Assembly: GCF_019393635.1 (NCBI RefSeq)
Contig: NC_057863.1
Location: forward strand, 3,398,334 to 3,462,333
DNA from: Dromiciops gliroides
Lineage: Eukaryota; Chordata; Mammalia; Microbiotheria; Microbiotheriidae
Direction: 5' to 3'
Length of the DNA stretch: 64,000 nt
Under the pieces are notes generated by a model. The model saw only the letters and a program-made list of their open reading frames with translations. It did not search any database and was not told the origin of the DNA. The translations under genes were made by a program, and so were the position numbers. Of this stretch, positions 1 through 12,065 are shown in pieces; within the stretch, counting starts at the first letter, position 1, and each line of letters starts with the position of its first letter.

Positions 1-649
1 AGCTTGCTGTCACGGGTGCTTCCGGCAGACACTGTCCCCTGATCCTCGAAGACAGGGGGATTTGTACTTGGTGCTGTGGCTGGCCACTCATTCTAAAACG
101 AGACAGGCCGCGTTAGGGGCACACCGCCTGCCATCCCTCTCTTTGCTTCCTTGACTCTGGGGGCCCCGTGGCGTGCCAGTCCTCTCACTGCCCGGGGATG
201 CTGTGGGAGGCAGGTGAGACAGGACAGATGGGTATAGGGCGGGCGGGCAGGGGGTTATTTGTGCTGTTTGGCGAGGTTGGCTGTTACTTGTAGAATGTGT
301 TGCTTGATCTCATCGTTGACATTTTTGTCATCAGTATCCAGAGAGCTCAGGTCTGATTTAATAATACAACTTTCATTTCTTTGCATAAAACCTTTTAATA
401 AGATGTTTTGCTAGTTATTACATATGGGGATACATCATAGCTTTATTACAAATAGCAAACCTGGGTCTGTATTAGTTTGTGAGAGCCGACAAAATCTGTG
501 CCTTTGCCTTTAGTGCCCGTAGCGTCCTGCACCCCCTAAGGGATGACTGTGTATTGTGCGTGGTGAAGATGACAAATGTCTGGAGAACTCATTGTGGTGT
601 GAATGTAGCAGAAGCAACTTGTTATCCTAATAATTGTTTTATTTTCTAG
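1..649 (+). other. ATP13A3: ATP13A3 intron (3' part), no exon seen
   Basis: This stretch precedes the first recognisable ATP13A3 exon and ends in a normal acceptor (pyrimidine tract then TAG at 647-649). I find no coding exon or recognisable repeat in it. It is assigned to the gene only because the exon follows on the same strand. Confidence 0.7.
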
Positions 650-738
650 GTTTTTTTGTTGTGTCTGTGCTGATTTTGTATATCTTCATATTTTTCATCA
701 TGTTGCATCCTGTTGCCTATATCGACCAGGTTCTTGAG
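650..738 (+). CDS. ATP13A3: ATP13A3 internal exon (penultimate-helix region)
   Basis: This exon encodes part of the C-terminal membrane domain of ATP13A3, a P5B-type P-type ATPase that exports polyamines from endosomes into the cytosol. After two leftover bases the frame reads 29 residues, beginning FFVVSVLILYIFIFFIMLHP and ending DQVLE. It is a strongly hydrophobic membrane helix followed by a short loop. The exon is bounded by CTAG before 650 and GAG|GTAAGA after 738 and ends in phase 0, which joins cleanly to the exon at 2059. The similarity to the human C-terminus (helix, then a [15 protein letters not shown]-like stretch) is recalled, not computed. The catalytic domains lie upstream of the window. 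I see no damage. Confidence 0.93.
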
Positions 739-2058
739 GTAAGAATTCCTGTATTTGTCCCAAAACCCTTTTCTGGATGTTCATTTTGCTCATTGTGGTG
801 ACTAGATTAGGAAAATCAGCACGTGCCAATAGGCAGGAGGGTGCACAACTCCACGGCCGACCATCTTCTGTGGGACACAGACGGCCAGCAGCTGCTTCCA
901 TTTCAGATAGGCCTTAAAAGCCCTGGCCTTTTTCCTGTGCTTTGATTTGTGGACACATCAGCCCTTTGGGACTTGAGTGAATAAAGCCCAGTGAGGAATT
1001 CTGAGCATTCTTGCACGGCATAAAGGAGAACCTTTTGTTTTTTGCTTTACATAAACATTCTCTCTTCTACTGTGGCATTACTGTGCTGAGGGTCCAGACA
1101 AGGACTGTTCCGGAGGTTTAGAAGCCTGCTTTGAGCCCTGCGAGTAGGCCTGGGCTTCTTGTGAGCAGTTCCGTTTTTATTTGTTTTCCTGGGCTTCTGA
1201 ATGAGGCAGATGGTCATTTGTGATCTGGGTCTTTGACTGATTGATCGGTAACTGTTGGTTACCCATGCCACCTGTGGAAACCAGCTTGTGGCCTTGCTGT
1301 GATCACCAGACACAGTCATTATCAAGAAGAGGCTTTTTCCTGTCCTTTCCTTCATTCATGTCTTTTGAGCTCAGGCTCTTGTGGCGTTCACAAGGTGTTA
1401 GACCTTCTGTCCCTGTGACATGTTGTCACATAAAGGACTGTGGGGGGATTAAATTGTCATCTCACTGCCACAGCCCTGGAAGGGGCCGAAGAGGCCAGGT
1501 GAGGGGTTTCTAGGCAGGCCCCCCCCCACCAACATTGTCTGCTATCTGTTTGTAACCTAGTGTTTTAATTCATTTAGAAGTATATCTTCAAACCGAATGT
1601 GTGTGATAAAATAATGGGATTTAGCAGACGCTCAAAGGCCCACCTGGAGATAAATCTAAACTGATTAAATTAAGTGAGAGCCATTGACTTTGCTGATTGA
1701 GCCTACTTCCAGTTAACTAGATTGTAAGCACACCTGGCTGGCCCTTAAAGAAGGCATTGTTCTGTTCTAGTTTTAATTCAGCACTTCAGTGGAATAAGTT
1801 TTTATATGTTAACACCTACTGTGTGCATACGAGGAGCCCTGCTAGGTGTAGCTAATGACATGATTTGGGGTAGACTTTGGAGCGTGCACATGCACACAAA
1901 CACACATGCATGCATGTACAAACACATGCATACAAACGCATACAAAACATGTATGCACCTATGCATACACACACCCACACATACACACACATGCCCACAG
2001 ACACTGTGTACGTGCAGACACACGATGTAATGCAGGCTTGTGGAATTTTGTCTTGTAG
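739..2058 (+). other. ATP13A3: ATP13A3 intron
   Basis: Intron of about 1.3 kb with GTAAGA donor and TTGTAG acceptor. It holds an AT-rich, non-repetitive looking block at about 1560-1760 and a CA-rich microsatellite at 1885-2030. No other gene is seen. Confidence 0.85.
1885..2030 (+). repeat. CA/CATGCA-type degenerate microsatellite
   Basis: Alternating ACAC, CATGCA and ACATAC motifs run almost without break for about 145 bp just before the exon at 2059. Open frames here on either strand are only products of the repeat. Confidence 0.85.
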
Positions 2059-2139
2059 ATCGTTTGTGTCCCGTATCAGTGGCGTATAACAATGCTCATC
2101 ATCATTCTCGTCAATGCGCTTGTCTCTATCTTGGCAGAG
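2059..2139 (+). CDS. ATP13A3: ATP13A3 internal exon (last membrane helix)
   Basis: An 81-base, 27-codon exon in phase 0 at both ends. It starts [20 protein letters not shown] and ends LVSILAE, giving the last transmembrane helix of the transporter preceded by the conserved VPYQWR loop. It is flanked by TTGTAG and GTAAGT splice sites. The join to the next exon (LAE|ESVDRW) reproduces the human-like EESVDRW sequence, which confirms order and phase. ATP13A3 works in the membrane of late and recycling endosomes, where it controls polyamine uptake. No disabling change is seen. Confidence 0.95.
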
Positions 2140-3264
2140 GTAAGTGAGCCACATTCTCACATGTCACCTGACTGATTTAGGCAATGCTTGACTCCCAGAG
2201 CAGTGCAGGAAGGATTTTCTGATTTCTTTGTTAGTTTCAAGTGACCTTCTCGTGAGGCCCCTGACCTGATGGCCAGATGGCCTTCCTCAGCTCCTCCTCC
2301 ACATGCTCTTCCATAGCTCCCATTAAGCACCGAGATGTCCCCGCACTTGGACACACCGAGGGTCTGGGTCCTTGTCTCTGGAAATCAGTAGTTACACTTT
2401 CCTAGAGATGAGGAGAGAGTATTGCCAATAGCAAGAGAATGTGAATGGGGGAGGGGAGCCATATTTTCACATAGTTAACACAAGTATGTTACAGAGCGAC
2501 TTTGGTTACTTGACCCAGAGCCTGAGAGAGAGGGTTAGCCTGCCTCCCCTTTCTTCCTCATGGTTTTCTGAGCTGTAGACATTTTCTCCTTCAGAGAGAA
2601 TGTGGGGCCTCTGCCCTGGGAAGCTTCCACTCTGATTTTGTACCACACAGTGCAGCTCATCAGCAACAGACAGAATTAGAAGTAGAGAGGAATGCCAATG
2701 GGAATGGATTTCAGTCTGTTTTTTATGGACTGTTTTCAGGAGTGTGGGGAAGCATGTCATGGTGCCTTCTACCCCCTGAAAGGAGAGTCACTTGTAGTTA
2801 GGCCTACCCTGAGACTTGGGGGCTTGGGCAGATGGGGTTGTTTTGAATGCTTGGCTTAGTTTTATTTGGTATGAGAGGGCATGGCTGTGATGACTCTGGT
2901 CTGTCTCTTGACTTAATAGCTGAGTGGACAGGTCTTTGTTCTTCTCAGGGTTTCTGAAGGAAGCAAAACCAGAAAAATATAGAGAAAGGGCACCCTCTGC
3001 CCATGAGGATCCCTGTGGGCCACATACTCACTGATCCCTGTGGTTTATTGTATTGATCATTTCCCAGTTTTGTTGTAACCTGGTTTGGGCCGTGAACTCG
3101 TGTTGGGGCCGCATCTTTGACACTTGTGTTTGAAATTGTGCTTTTTTCTTTCCACTCAGATTCTGTTTATTTCCTTGTGAAATATAACAGAATGTTCAAG
3201 GAGTCCTTTCTGGTTACCTTTCTCTTATTTCTGAAAATTTCCACAATAGGAAAGATATTTATTC

Positions 3265-3425
3265 TGAGGTATAGTGGAAAGAACACTAGCTGAACTTGGA
3301 ATCAGGAAAAGCCGGGATCCTAATTCTGCCCCAGATGCTTAGATCTCTGTGACCCTGGCTAATGACTTTACTTTTCAGCCTTCCCTCTCTAAAGTGGACA
3401 GACTCATGCCAGCGTCACTCGGCTG
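3265..3425 (+). mobile_element. MIR SINE relic (+)
   Basis: Degraded MIR pattern in order: AGTGGAAAGAACACTAG, a TTGGAATCAGG core, a CCTGGCTAATGACTTTACTT stretch and a final CTCTCTAAAGTG. It is old and diverged. Confidence 0.6.
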
Positions 3426-4754
3426 GCTTCCAAGCGGTTGGGATTATCGAGGGAGCTGTGTGTAAAAGGCTTTGCCCACCCTAGTCCTGTGGGCATGCCC
3501 ATCCTCATGATTACTGAGCATGGAGGTTGTACTCGGGCATTCGCTCAGGACTCACCAAGGATGGGTCACAGAAAGGGCCTGAGGCAGGAGAGGTTGGTTT
3601 CCCCCAGAGCGGGCAGGCGCCCCTCTCATGACTCTTGTTTTCTCATGTTCTGCTCCACTGTTTGAGATTTGTGTAATGTGCACCTGACCAAAGAATGATT
3701 GCAAGTCCTTTTTCATTCTTCTACCCGCCGGAATGTGTCCCAGAGCTTCCTCCTGGACACGGTCCTTTGGAAGGTTGTATTCAATCGAGACAAACCAGGA
3801 GAATCCCGCCTCACCACCACACAGCCACCACAGGTTGGAAATCAACACTTATTCTCCATTCTTCACGTGTCTCCAGGCTCTTGTGTGTCCTGTGCGTTGG
3901 GGGGGTCAGAGGGCGGGACAGGCACGGGTGGGGTGTAGGGTGGGGTCGCCTTCCCTCCCCATCTCTACCATCTTTCCTCTCCATTGTGATACTCCAGACA
4001 TCAACATGTTTTAGCATCCATGAGTCTCTTCTCCTTTCCAACCCTAACCAAGTGTTTGTGTCAAGTTCTTAGTTTTATTCTTGAGATTTAAACATGATTT
4101 CTCCGATTTTCAGTTTTGTTTTAGTTTAGTGTATGTGTGTTTTCTGTTGTTGTTGTTTTCATTTGTTTACTTCAAGAAGTCAAAATTTGCTCTTAGGGTC
4201 CCTGATTCTTGTGGTTTCTTTTTCAAACAGCTTCAGCATCTTCTGTATCCAATGCTCAGTAAACAAAACTGTGCCCTTGGGAAAGGAGATGTATGCAAAC
4301 AGCTCTGGATAGCCAGCCATTCTGGCGTGGATTGATCTTAGCACCCTTGAGAACCTGAGCAAGTGACACTCCTGCTGTAGTTCATGCCCCCCTCCTCCCT
4401 CCCCTCACAGATGCCTGAATATCAGTCCTAACTGGTCATTTTCTCCTAAAACTCCAGGGACCTGTAGGGGTGCTTTAGGAACCTGCTAGCAGACCCACTC
4501 CTCTCTCCATCCCTGTCCACCTGACCTCGGCTCCCTTCCAGATTTCAGACTCTTGGTCCCCTTCCCATGCCCCATCCCACCCACCTTGGTCTCATTGCCC
4601 CAAATGGGCTTTAGAGAATCCAGAGGCCAGTGGTTAGAGGTGTGGGATGAGGCCACAAGTCCGGGAATCTTGTAGCTGAACCCTCTGCTCTTCTGGCTTG
4701 GAAACTTTGGCAGCAAAATAGTATGTTGGTCCAGACCTTGGTTGAAGCTCTGAC

Positions 4755-4960
4755 ATATTTTATATACACACTCAGATACCCATATACATATACACATGTA
4801 CACACACTCACAGATACATATACATGCACACATGCACGCATATATACTTGTACACACTCACATACTCAGACACACATACATATTACCACCACGCACACAC
4901 TCACAAAAACACAGACACATCTACACACACCCACGCACACATTCTTACACATTCTTACCA
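4755..4960 (+). repeat. CA-rich degenerate microsatellite
   Basis: ACAC and ACATATAC units with many interruptions over about 200 bp. The minus strand gives spurious Cys/Val-rich frames. Confidence 0.85.
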
Positions 4961-6139
4961 CACCAGTTGTAAGCCTCGTCCAGGATTTCCACAGTCCTAT
5001 TTGGAGAAAACTGCGTTTGGCCCAGTCAGGCACGCTTAGTGATCCGAAACTTTCCTTGTTGGTAAAAGCTGTAGCAGTTTTGTGATTTAGGAGATGCTTA
5101 GACCTCAGTCTTCTGAATAACTCTGCTCTTTCCAGAGGCATAACTCGAGTGTCTGTTGGTCAGACAAGAGCAGCCCAAAGCCCAGGACAGTCTGGCTGTC
5201 TTAGTTCAAGCTGCCAGGCCCTACCTACCACTCCAAATGGGAGACTGGCGGGTTTCTTTCCTTTGAAAGGAGTGTCTGAATATCTCATAAGGCCAAAGGA
5301 GCAACCTCCCCCCATCCCCTGATTAGGGCCTTTTTGACTAATTATTTTGACAGCCAGAACACCTGATCCGTAAAATGATTCTTTAAGAATTTGTCAGTAA
5401 TTATTGGCAATGATCTTTCACAATTGATGTCTCTAATTTAACTGTGAATGACTTTCATGATTAATTCTTGTTAATAGTATAGGCTAGTGGATAAGTAACA
5501 GAAGGGGTCAGGGCAGGGCTCTCTGCATAGCCAACACCTGATCGAGCACATACCTTAGAGTGCACAGTGATTCTGAAAGGGTTGACCCTCCATTTCAGCC
5601 CAGGCTCCGATTCTGAGTAAAGTGTCAAGTCTGGATGGCGGGTAACACTGAAACATGCACGTTCATCCTGTGGCAGCCTGTGCTTTTTGTCACCCTTCTG
5701 TCGAAGCCACTCCATGAGCTCCCTCGAGGGGCTGGAGGCTCCTTGTCCAGCGTAGCCTTCCAGCTGTAGTCTGCTGCCATGATCCCAGCGAGTCTGGTGG
5801 GATCACCTGGAGGGAGACCCCCATTGTTTCCATTTCACCTAGAGGAGTCAAGAGCTGGGCTTCTTGGTAGTTGGGGAGTCACAAGTGCCCACACACGTCT
5901 CCACAGAGCCACCTGTCTGTTGACAGTCCTAAGCCCCTAAGAGGTGGGGGTGGGGGTCCCATGAGCCCCTTCTGAACTGAAATAAAACCCAGAGCAACCC
6001 CGGAGGCCAATGGATGCTTTGGAAAACTGTCTTTTTAGGCAGCCTTCTATTTAGGGAGCTCAGACCTTCACACGGCATTCATTTACATTCTCGAAGATGG
6101 GGGTTTTTGCTTAGCCAAATCATAAATCCTTTCAGGTTG

Positions 6140-6290
6140 TGCCAGGGTGGTCTTCCTGAGGCTTTGTCACTGCTTCTGCAGACAGGGGTGTCTGTGTGAC
6201 ATTGGCAAGCTCTTCATCCTCTCTGGGCCTCCATTTCACCATTGGCAAAATGAGATTGCCCTGGGAGGTGGCGGGGAATCCGATGATAAA
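6140..6290 (+). mobile_element. MIR SINE relic (+)
   Basis: GTGTGACATTGGCAAGCTCTT followed by CTCTGGGCCTCCATTTCACC and GCAAAATGAGATTG is the MIR core and 3' half, diverged. Confidence 0.6.
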
Positions 6291-8154
6291 GTACAGATGC
6301 AGCAGGGCATTTGCTCACGGCATGACTTCATGTCTTGCTGATGGGTAACGTACTGATGCAGTAATTCGTCTCCTCACGTTGATGCCAACACTGTCATTTA
6401 TGGTTGGTTTACGTTTATGAGCACATTGAATTTGAGTCTTTATGTAATCAGGATATGAATTATCCCTGTCTGTGGAGACTTGGCAGTTACAGAATAGACT
6501 GTTCCCATTCCTGGCTTTGCTTTAAAAATACTTAGTATTGACACAGAAGACTTGGAACAAACACAGCACCATTAAGATCCATTCCCAATGTCTGATCGTG
6601 GCCTTTAATCCCTGATGCCGCTCCAGAGGCTTCTGCTTCTCCAACCACCATGGCTGAAGGCAGGGAGGTCTCTTGGGTCTGGGGGATAAAGGAGGAGGCC
6701 AGTTGGTGCTCACTTGTATGTGGGCTCTCTCTGGTTCTGATTTCAGAAAAGCCAGAGGGGCCACTGGCTCCATCAGTATCTGGCTAGCTTCCTCCCCCTT
6801 TGGAGAGGCCCCTTTCCTCCCCTGGGGCTTAGAGCTCTGACCTGGAATACCTGAGAAATGTGCTTGGTCCTAGCTCCCAGCAACTTCCAGCCTCATCCCC
6901 AATTGTGTTGTGCTCTCTTTTCTTCCCTTACACTTGGCACACCTTTCCTCCCCTTCTTTTTCTCTTGCTCCTTTGCTGAGTATCTGTTAAGTGTTGCTTC
7001 TTTGTCATCTATTTGTTTGCTTTGAGGCTGTTAGCATATAAGCCTTTTTTTCCTTCTTTTCGATTGGTCCATTCTTTGTGTATGTGGTTTTTTGGGAAGG
7101 TGAAGAGACATTGTATTAAAATGATAGAAACAATTTACCTTGATTCTTACATTTGTCTAAAGGGTCATTTTTAAATTGTGCTTGAAATCACAGCATGAGC
7201 CATGTTTTAAAGCTCCCTTTTGAAAAGGCAGTTTCTATTGATTGTGGTAGCTATGTAGATGTGAATACTAGTAAAACGTAGGGATGAGCCTTTCTGTCTA
7301 GAGAAGGCGTGTTTGCTTCTTTAGCAAAGTCGTCAGTCTTTGATCTGGTTTCACATGGATTTGTCGATCCCGTGCCATTTCTTAGCTCCCGAGGGAGCGG
7401 CGTTCTTTACGCATCGAAATGAGTGGGTGCAAACAATTCCTTTTTTGCCTTTGGAATGAATTATTTTTGTTCTTGATGACAAATTCTCCTTTTCAATCCT
7501 TAGTGTCACATTGTAAAACCTCATGTCATTCCTTGTCCTCTTTGCTGTTTCCTCCTTGACTCCACCTTCTCTTCTCCCCACGAAAAAGTGTATCCACGTA
7601 GAGCCTAGAGGTGGGCAATGCCCCCTCCCTCCCCCCCAAACTTTGCAGTGTGGGTTTGGTGTTATTGTACTGGAAGTGCAGATTCCCAAATCAAGAACAA
7701 CACACCAAATTAAACAAACAAAACTGTCCAAACCCAAATCTGGGTCCTTTCCCATCCCCAAAGTCACCCCTCAATGTCATTCCTGACATTTTGGATTATC
7801 CTGGTTCCCCAGAGTCCGTTGATTGAGAAGGGAGAGTTCATTTGATAACAGTCAGTCAGATAGCCAGTCTTCCTCAGTAGGCCACCTTTTTTAGGCTAAT
7901 GAATGTTGGCCTTCATTTGGATTTCTCAAATGAATAACCAGCTGAGAGTTGGGCTAGAGTACATCGAGCACTTGATGACCCTTGAAATGCCACAAATATA
8001 GTGTCATTAATGAATCCACTGTGATTCTGATCTCGGACCATCTGCCAAGAAGGGTCCTGCCATCTTGGTGAAGAGCTGGGTACCTTCCCTGTTGTTTCTC
8101 TGTCCTTTTCTTTCAAAGGAAGGGCCTTCAGATCTTCTGGGGCCAGTCGCTTGA

Positions 8155-8265
8155 AGTTTCACATTTATTATTTAGTGCCAAGCACTGAGGATACAAGGAA
8201 AAAGAAGAGAGTCGCTTCTCTCTAGGAACCCACAGTCTAAGGGAGAAGCCATTGTGGAGAAACAC
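8155..8265 (-). mobile_element. L2 LINE 3' end (-)
   Basis: CATTTATTATTTAGTGCC, AAGCACTGAGGATACAAGGA and CCCACAGTCTAAGGGAGAAG are the reverse complement of the L2 3' terminus. Confidence 0.65.
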
Positions 8266-8474
8266 TATGTTCAGTATGTACAAATGATACAGACAGGGTA
8301 AATGGAAGGAGGCCCTTTCACATGAAATGGTTTAGATTCATAGCACTAGTAGATCTCCTTGTGCCCTCTGTCCCCTCCTGGACCCTTTGAGACCAGAACC
8401 CTGAGGGAGAAGCTCATTGGTCCTTTTTCTTTGGTTTTTCCCAGAGGAAGGCTTGGGTACTGTATTAGGAAGCC

Positions 8475-8508
8475 AGATAGATAGATAGATAGACAGATAG
8501 ATAGATAG
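8475..8508 (+). repeat. GATA tetranucleotide repeat
   Basis: About eight AGAT/GATA units with a single C interruption. Confidence 0.9.
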
Positions 8509-8820
8509 CCTGCCAGCCAACAGGCCCACAAGTAACAGGAAAAGCACCTCCCTCCATTCTTGACTTCATATTTCATGGAGTGTTGCTCCTTCCAACAGCA
8601 ATGACCAGATTGCCAAGAGCTCAGGCCGACAAGGCTTCGAGGGAGCTTGAGATCCAAGGGTGTCCGTTTGGAACCTTAGTCATTCTGAAGAGGTGATGGC
8701 CTCCTTATTAATTCAGGATTATTTCCAGCCACTTGGAAGACTGTTAAGTTCTTGTTTGGGGTAGATAGGAGTCATTTATGCCTGGATAAGTAAGTTCTCT
8801 TACCAGACAACTCTTGATTA

Positions 8821-8974
8821 GAGTCCATTAAGGTTTTTTTTTTTTTTTACATATAAGGTATTTTATTTAGTCCATTAAGTTTAAAAAAAATTTTTTTTAT
8901 GTCAAAATTTGTATATTTACATGTAATTTAAGAAAATAAAACTTAATGGAAGGGGGAAAAAGGAGTCCATTAAG
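8821..8974 (+). mobile_element. Short L1 3' end between duplicated target sites
   Basis: GAGTCCATTAAG stands at 8821-8832 and again at 8963-8974, the form of a target-site duplication. A third copy of the core (AGTCCATTAAG) lies at 8869-8879. The segment between contains TATGTCAAAATTTGT and TTACATGTAATTTAAG, the same 3' terminus seen in the L1 at 22020-22512. The orientation of the poly-T/A part is unclear, so this may be two successive insertions. Confidence 0.55.
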
Positions 8975-9255
8975 CTCATTAGTCACCCATACCATTCATT
9001 GTCAGCTTCATCACCTTTCGGGGGCAAAGGTGTGTGGGGGGGGTGAGTGGGTTTGGGTGTCATCAATAGGGAGAGCCTGTCCTCTCTCCCTAAGGAGCTG
9101 AGAGGAGACTCATTTTGATGAAATGAGTTTTGGTTGTTGGGGACAGTCTCCCTCCCTCCATCTCTCGGGGTCGCTCAGAACTGAACGTGGCTCAGAGGTG
9201 ATGTTTTAGCACCTAACATGCTTTTTGTGTGCGGTTTTTGTCTTCCCTTTCTTAG

Positions 9256-9453
9256 GAGTCAGTGGACCGTTGGGGAAGGTGCTGCCTAGCATCAGTGCTT
9301 GGCTGTAGAAAGACACTTCCCAAGGCCAAGTACATGCATCTGGCCCAGGAGCTGTTGGTTGACCCCGAGTGGCCGCCGAAGCCCAGCACGACCACCGAAG
9401 CTAAAGCCCTAGTGAAGGAGAATGGGTCCTGTCAAGTCATCACTGTCACCTAA
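9256..9453 (+). CDS. ATP13A3: ATP13A3 terminal coding exon
   Basis: The last coding exon, 65 codons plus a TAA stop at 9451-9453, begins [19 protein letters not shown] and ends [13 protein letters not shown]. This is the cytosolic C-terminal tail of ATP13A3. [20 protein letters not shown] and [16 protein letters not shown] are nearly the same as in human ATP13A3 as I recall it, which separates this gene from ATP13A2, A4 and A5. The exon enters from a TTAG acceptor in phase 0. The frame is intact. The tail probably carries targeting information rather than catalysis, since the phosphorylation and nucleotide-binding domains are upstream. Confidence 0.97.
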   Translation, partial: ESVDRWGRCCLASVLGCRKTLPKAKYMHLAQELLVDPEWPPKPSTTTEAKALVKENGSCQVITVT

Positions 9454-11203
9454 CAGTGACTCTCAGCAGCTCGTCCTGGGGGCGAGGGGCGGGGGGGGGG
9501 GGGGGAAGGGGGCGTCGGACTTCCTGGGAATGTGTGCAGAACCTAAGGCCCTTGGGGGGAGGGGCATTCGGTTAGAGCTTGGGTAAAAGTGGGGGAGTTG
9601 AAATCCTGCGTGCCAGGGCAGGGAGGGAGGGCTTGGCCTGACGATTTGGCCTTGACGTGCTTGCTCTCCCATCCTTGATACTGACTGCTGAAGTGCGCCC
9701 CTGGGAGGGGCGGGGGGGGGGGTGCCACCGGCCCTGCCCCTGGAGGTCAGCCTGGCCTTGAATGCTGCCCTGACTCCGTGGGGCCTCCTGTCCACTGAGA
9801 CCGTGGCTCCCCAGGCCTGTGGCATTTTCCCACGGCAGGTCTCTTGAGCCGCCGCTCCCAGGCTTCCCCTCCCTGACCCTTGTGAGCAGGGGCCCTTCAT
9901 CCTGCAGCTTTCCTTCCTTTTAACTGGTTCAAGAAATGAGACGATGAGGCCCTAATTTTTTTTCCTATTATGTCTTAGATGTGCGAGATTTGCCCCTCGT
10001 GTTGGAGGGGCTGCAGCTCGGCTGACATGACCCTTCTTGTAGCTGCTTGCTTGGCCGCTGGCACATTGTGGCCAGCAGGTGGCAGCAGTGGTTACGGAGA
10101 AGTGTGTGAGGGAGGGCCATCCCCCAGTCCTCAGCATTCTAAACCCAGGGGTGGTAGCTCTTCCAGCACATTCCTGAGGAGCCCCCGGGCTCAGTCAGGT
10201 CATCGACGGAAGTCGAGGCCGGCCACGAATCAGGAGCGTGTGTGGCTTTTGGCCTCGTGAGGTCCCCCTTCTCCCCAGGATGGCGGAGGGGGACGGTGGG
10301 GCCGAGCAGTTCTTGTTGCAGCCTCTCTCCTTAGGGTGGGAAGATGGCAAAAGCCCACCTGAAATCACTGTTGCTGATGTGGCCACTGCCGAGGTTCCCG
10401 TATCATGAGGGAGGCTTTCCGTAGAAAAGATGATGGGCTAGGACTGCACTTGTAATGACTCCTTTTAAAGATCTGTAACGCGGAATGATTCTATGAAGCT
10501 ATCTATGCATCTTAGACCTTTCGAGCTGTGATTTCGCACTGTTTGTTTTCCTTTCACCTTTTCTTATCCTTTCATAACTTGCCTGTTCAAGGTACCCAGC
10601 GTGACCACCAAGCATTACCTAAAGAACAGGTCCCGACTGCTGTTTCAAACTGTAACTCCATTTCGTGGCTCACATGCTGAAGTATCTCACTCAGTGATCT
10701 TCCAATCCCATCTAACATCTTGGAGAGCGGGGGTAGAGCAGCTATTTTTGAAGCCCCCTTCCCTAATATGCCAGGCCTTAGGAGGTTTTCTATTGCATCT
10801 GTCCATGTTGTTTCCACAGGAAGACATAGTGGAAGGTAGCTTTGACCGTAGGATGTGTGGTGCTTTGTAGGTTGTGGCTGATGGTTTCCAGAAAGTGAAA
10901 GAATGTTTTTTGTGAATTCAGGTGAGCAGCTTTAGCGGGCCCCTCTCTACCACAGGCCCTAGATAGAGGGTGTCCTTTCTACTGTGTGGGTTGCCATGAC
11001 ATAGACATTTTGATTCTGAATTTCATATTAAATTATTTGCGTGTATACATACCTAAAATTTAAAATCTGTCCATGTCTTATTTTGGTGTAATAAGATTTT
11101 ATAAATATTGTGGATTTACATTTTATTTATGCACATACTGAAGGGACTGGGATGTCCAAGAAAGTAATTGTTAAATAATGATATGTGACTTTTTTACTTT
11201 TTT

Positions 11204-11209
11204 AATAAA
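11204..11209 (+). promoter_or_regulatory. ATP13A3: Candidate proximal poly(A) signal, AATAAA
   Basis: Canonical hexamer in an AT-rich part of the ATP13A3 3' UTR, about 1.75 kb after the stop. Use is not demonstrated. Confidence 0.35.
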
Positions 11210-11821
11210 TAACCAGATTTTTAAAGTGTGTCCCTCAGGGTTGTTGAAAGGTTCCTTATCCCTCCTCCCCTTGCACCTCCCTCCCAAGTAGAATTCATGA
11301 TGACGGTGTGTTTTCTATTCTCTAGTACTGTCTGCTGCGAAAACAAGGCTGCAAATAATGTTTGAATCAAGATGGCCAAGCCAAGTACAAAAGGAGATTC
11401 TTCTTCATCTCCCCCTTCAGATTCTTTCATTAGAACGATCTTTTCAGAACACTTTGGTTTGAACAGAATTGTTCCGTTTTCATTCTTTTTCATTTTATTT
11501 GTTTCCCCTTTATTTATAGAAAGCCCTAAATAGTTAAAGGCATGGTAAATAATAATCTAATATGTTCGTATGCCGTGTTCCCCAAACCATTATTAGACGC
11601 AGTGTCCAGACAGAATCAGAATTCAGACTTTGGAAAACATTCTAGGATTTTGTGCATGCACTGTTGACATTGTAACCTAAATTTTGTATATTCTGGGGGC
11701 AGGGGGTGGTTTTGAACACTTTTTAAAATTCTGGATGTTAATTTTGTACAGTTTACGGGCATTTACAGCTATTTTTAATGTACTAGAATTTGATAATTAT
11801 GTGCACATGAAATTAATAGAA

Positions 11822-11827
11822 ATAAAG
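11822..11827 (+). promoter_or_regulatory. ATP13A3: Candidate middle poly(A) signal, AATAAA
   Basis: GAAATAAAGTT within conserved-looking AU-rich UTR, about 2.37 kb after the stop. Confidence 0.4.
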
Positions 11828-12059
11828 TTATTTCCTGTTAGATTACAGAATTCCCTGAAAACTTGGCTTAAACAAGAAAGGTGATTTATATCAGAGAAAT
11901 GATACCGCATCTTTATATTTTAAAATAGGTATTGCTGCTCGAGAATGGTACCCTGTTGTCAAAAAAGGCATACATAGATAATTGTAAATTCAAAATTGTA
12001 AATAGCCTGATGAGATCTTTGGATTAAAGTTATTCAAAATTTAAAAAAAAACTGAAGTG

Positions 12060-12065
12060 AATAAA
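12060..12065 (+). promoter_or_regulatory. ATP13A3: Candidate distal poly(A) signal, AATAAA
   Basis: AATAAA followed within 10-45 bases by a T-rich then TGTTTGACTTTTGTTTG element, the usual downstream GU-rich signal. It is the best candidate for the main 3' end. Confidence 0.55.

Larger units (their letters stand above)
2140..9255 (+). other. ATP13A3: ATP13A3 last intron
   Basis: About 7.1 kb with a GTAAGT donor and CTTAG acceptor. It contains MIR relics (3265-3425, 6140-6290), a CA-rich tract (4755-4960), an L2 end (8155-8265), a GATA tract (8475-8508) and a small L1 3' end (8821-8974). AT-rich non-repeat blocks occur near 5340-5470 and 6350-6500. I find no additional exon. Open frames of 60-138 codons in this region lack any family resemblance. 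Confidence 0.9.
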
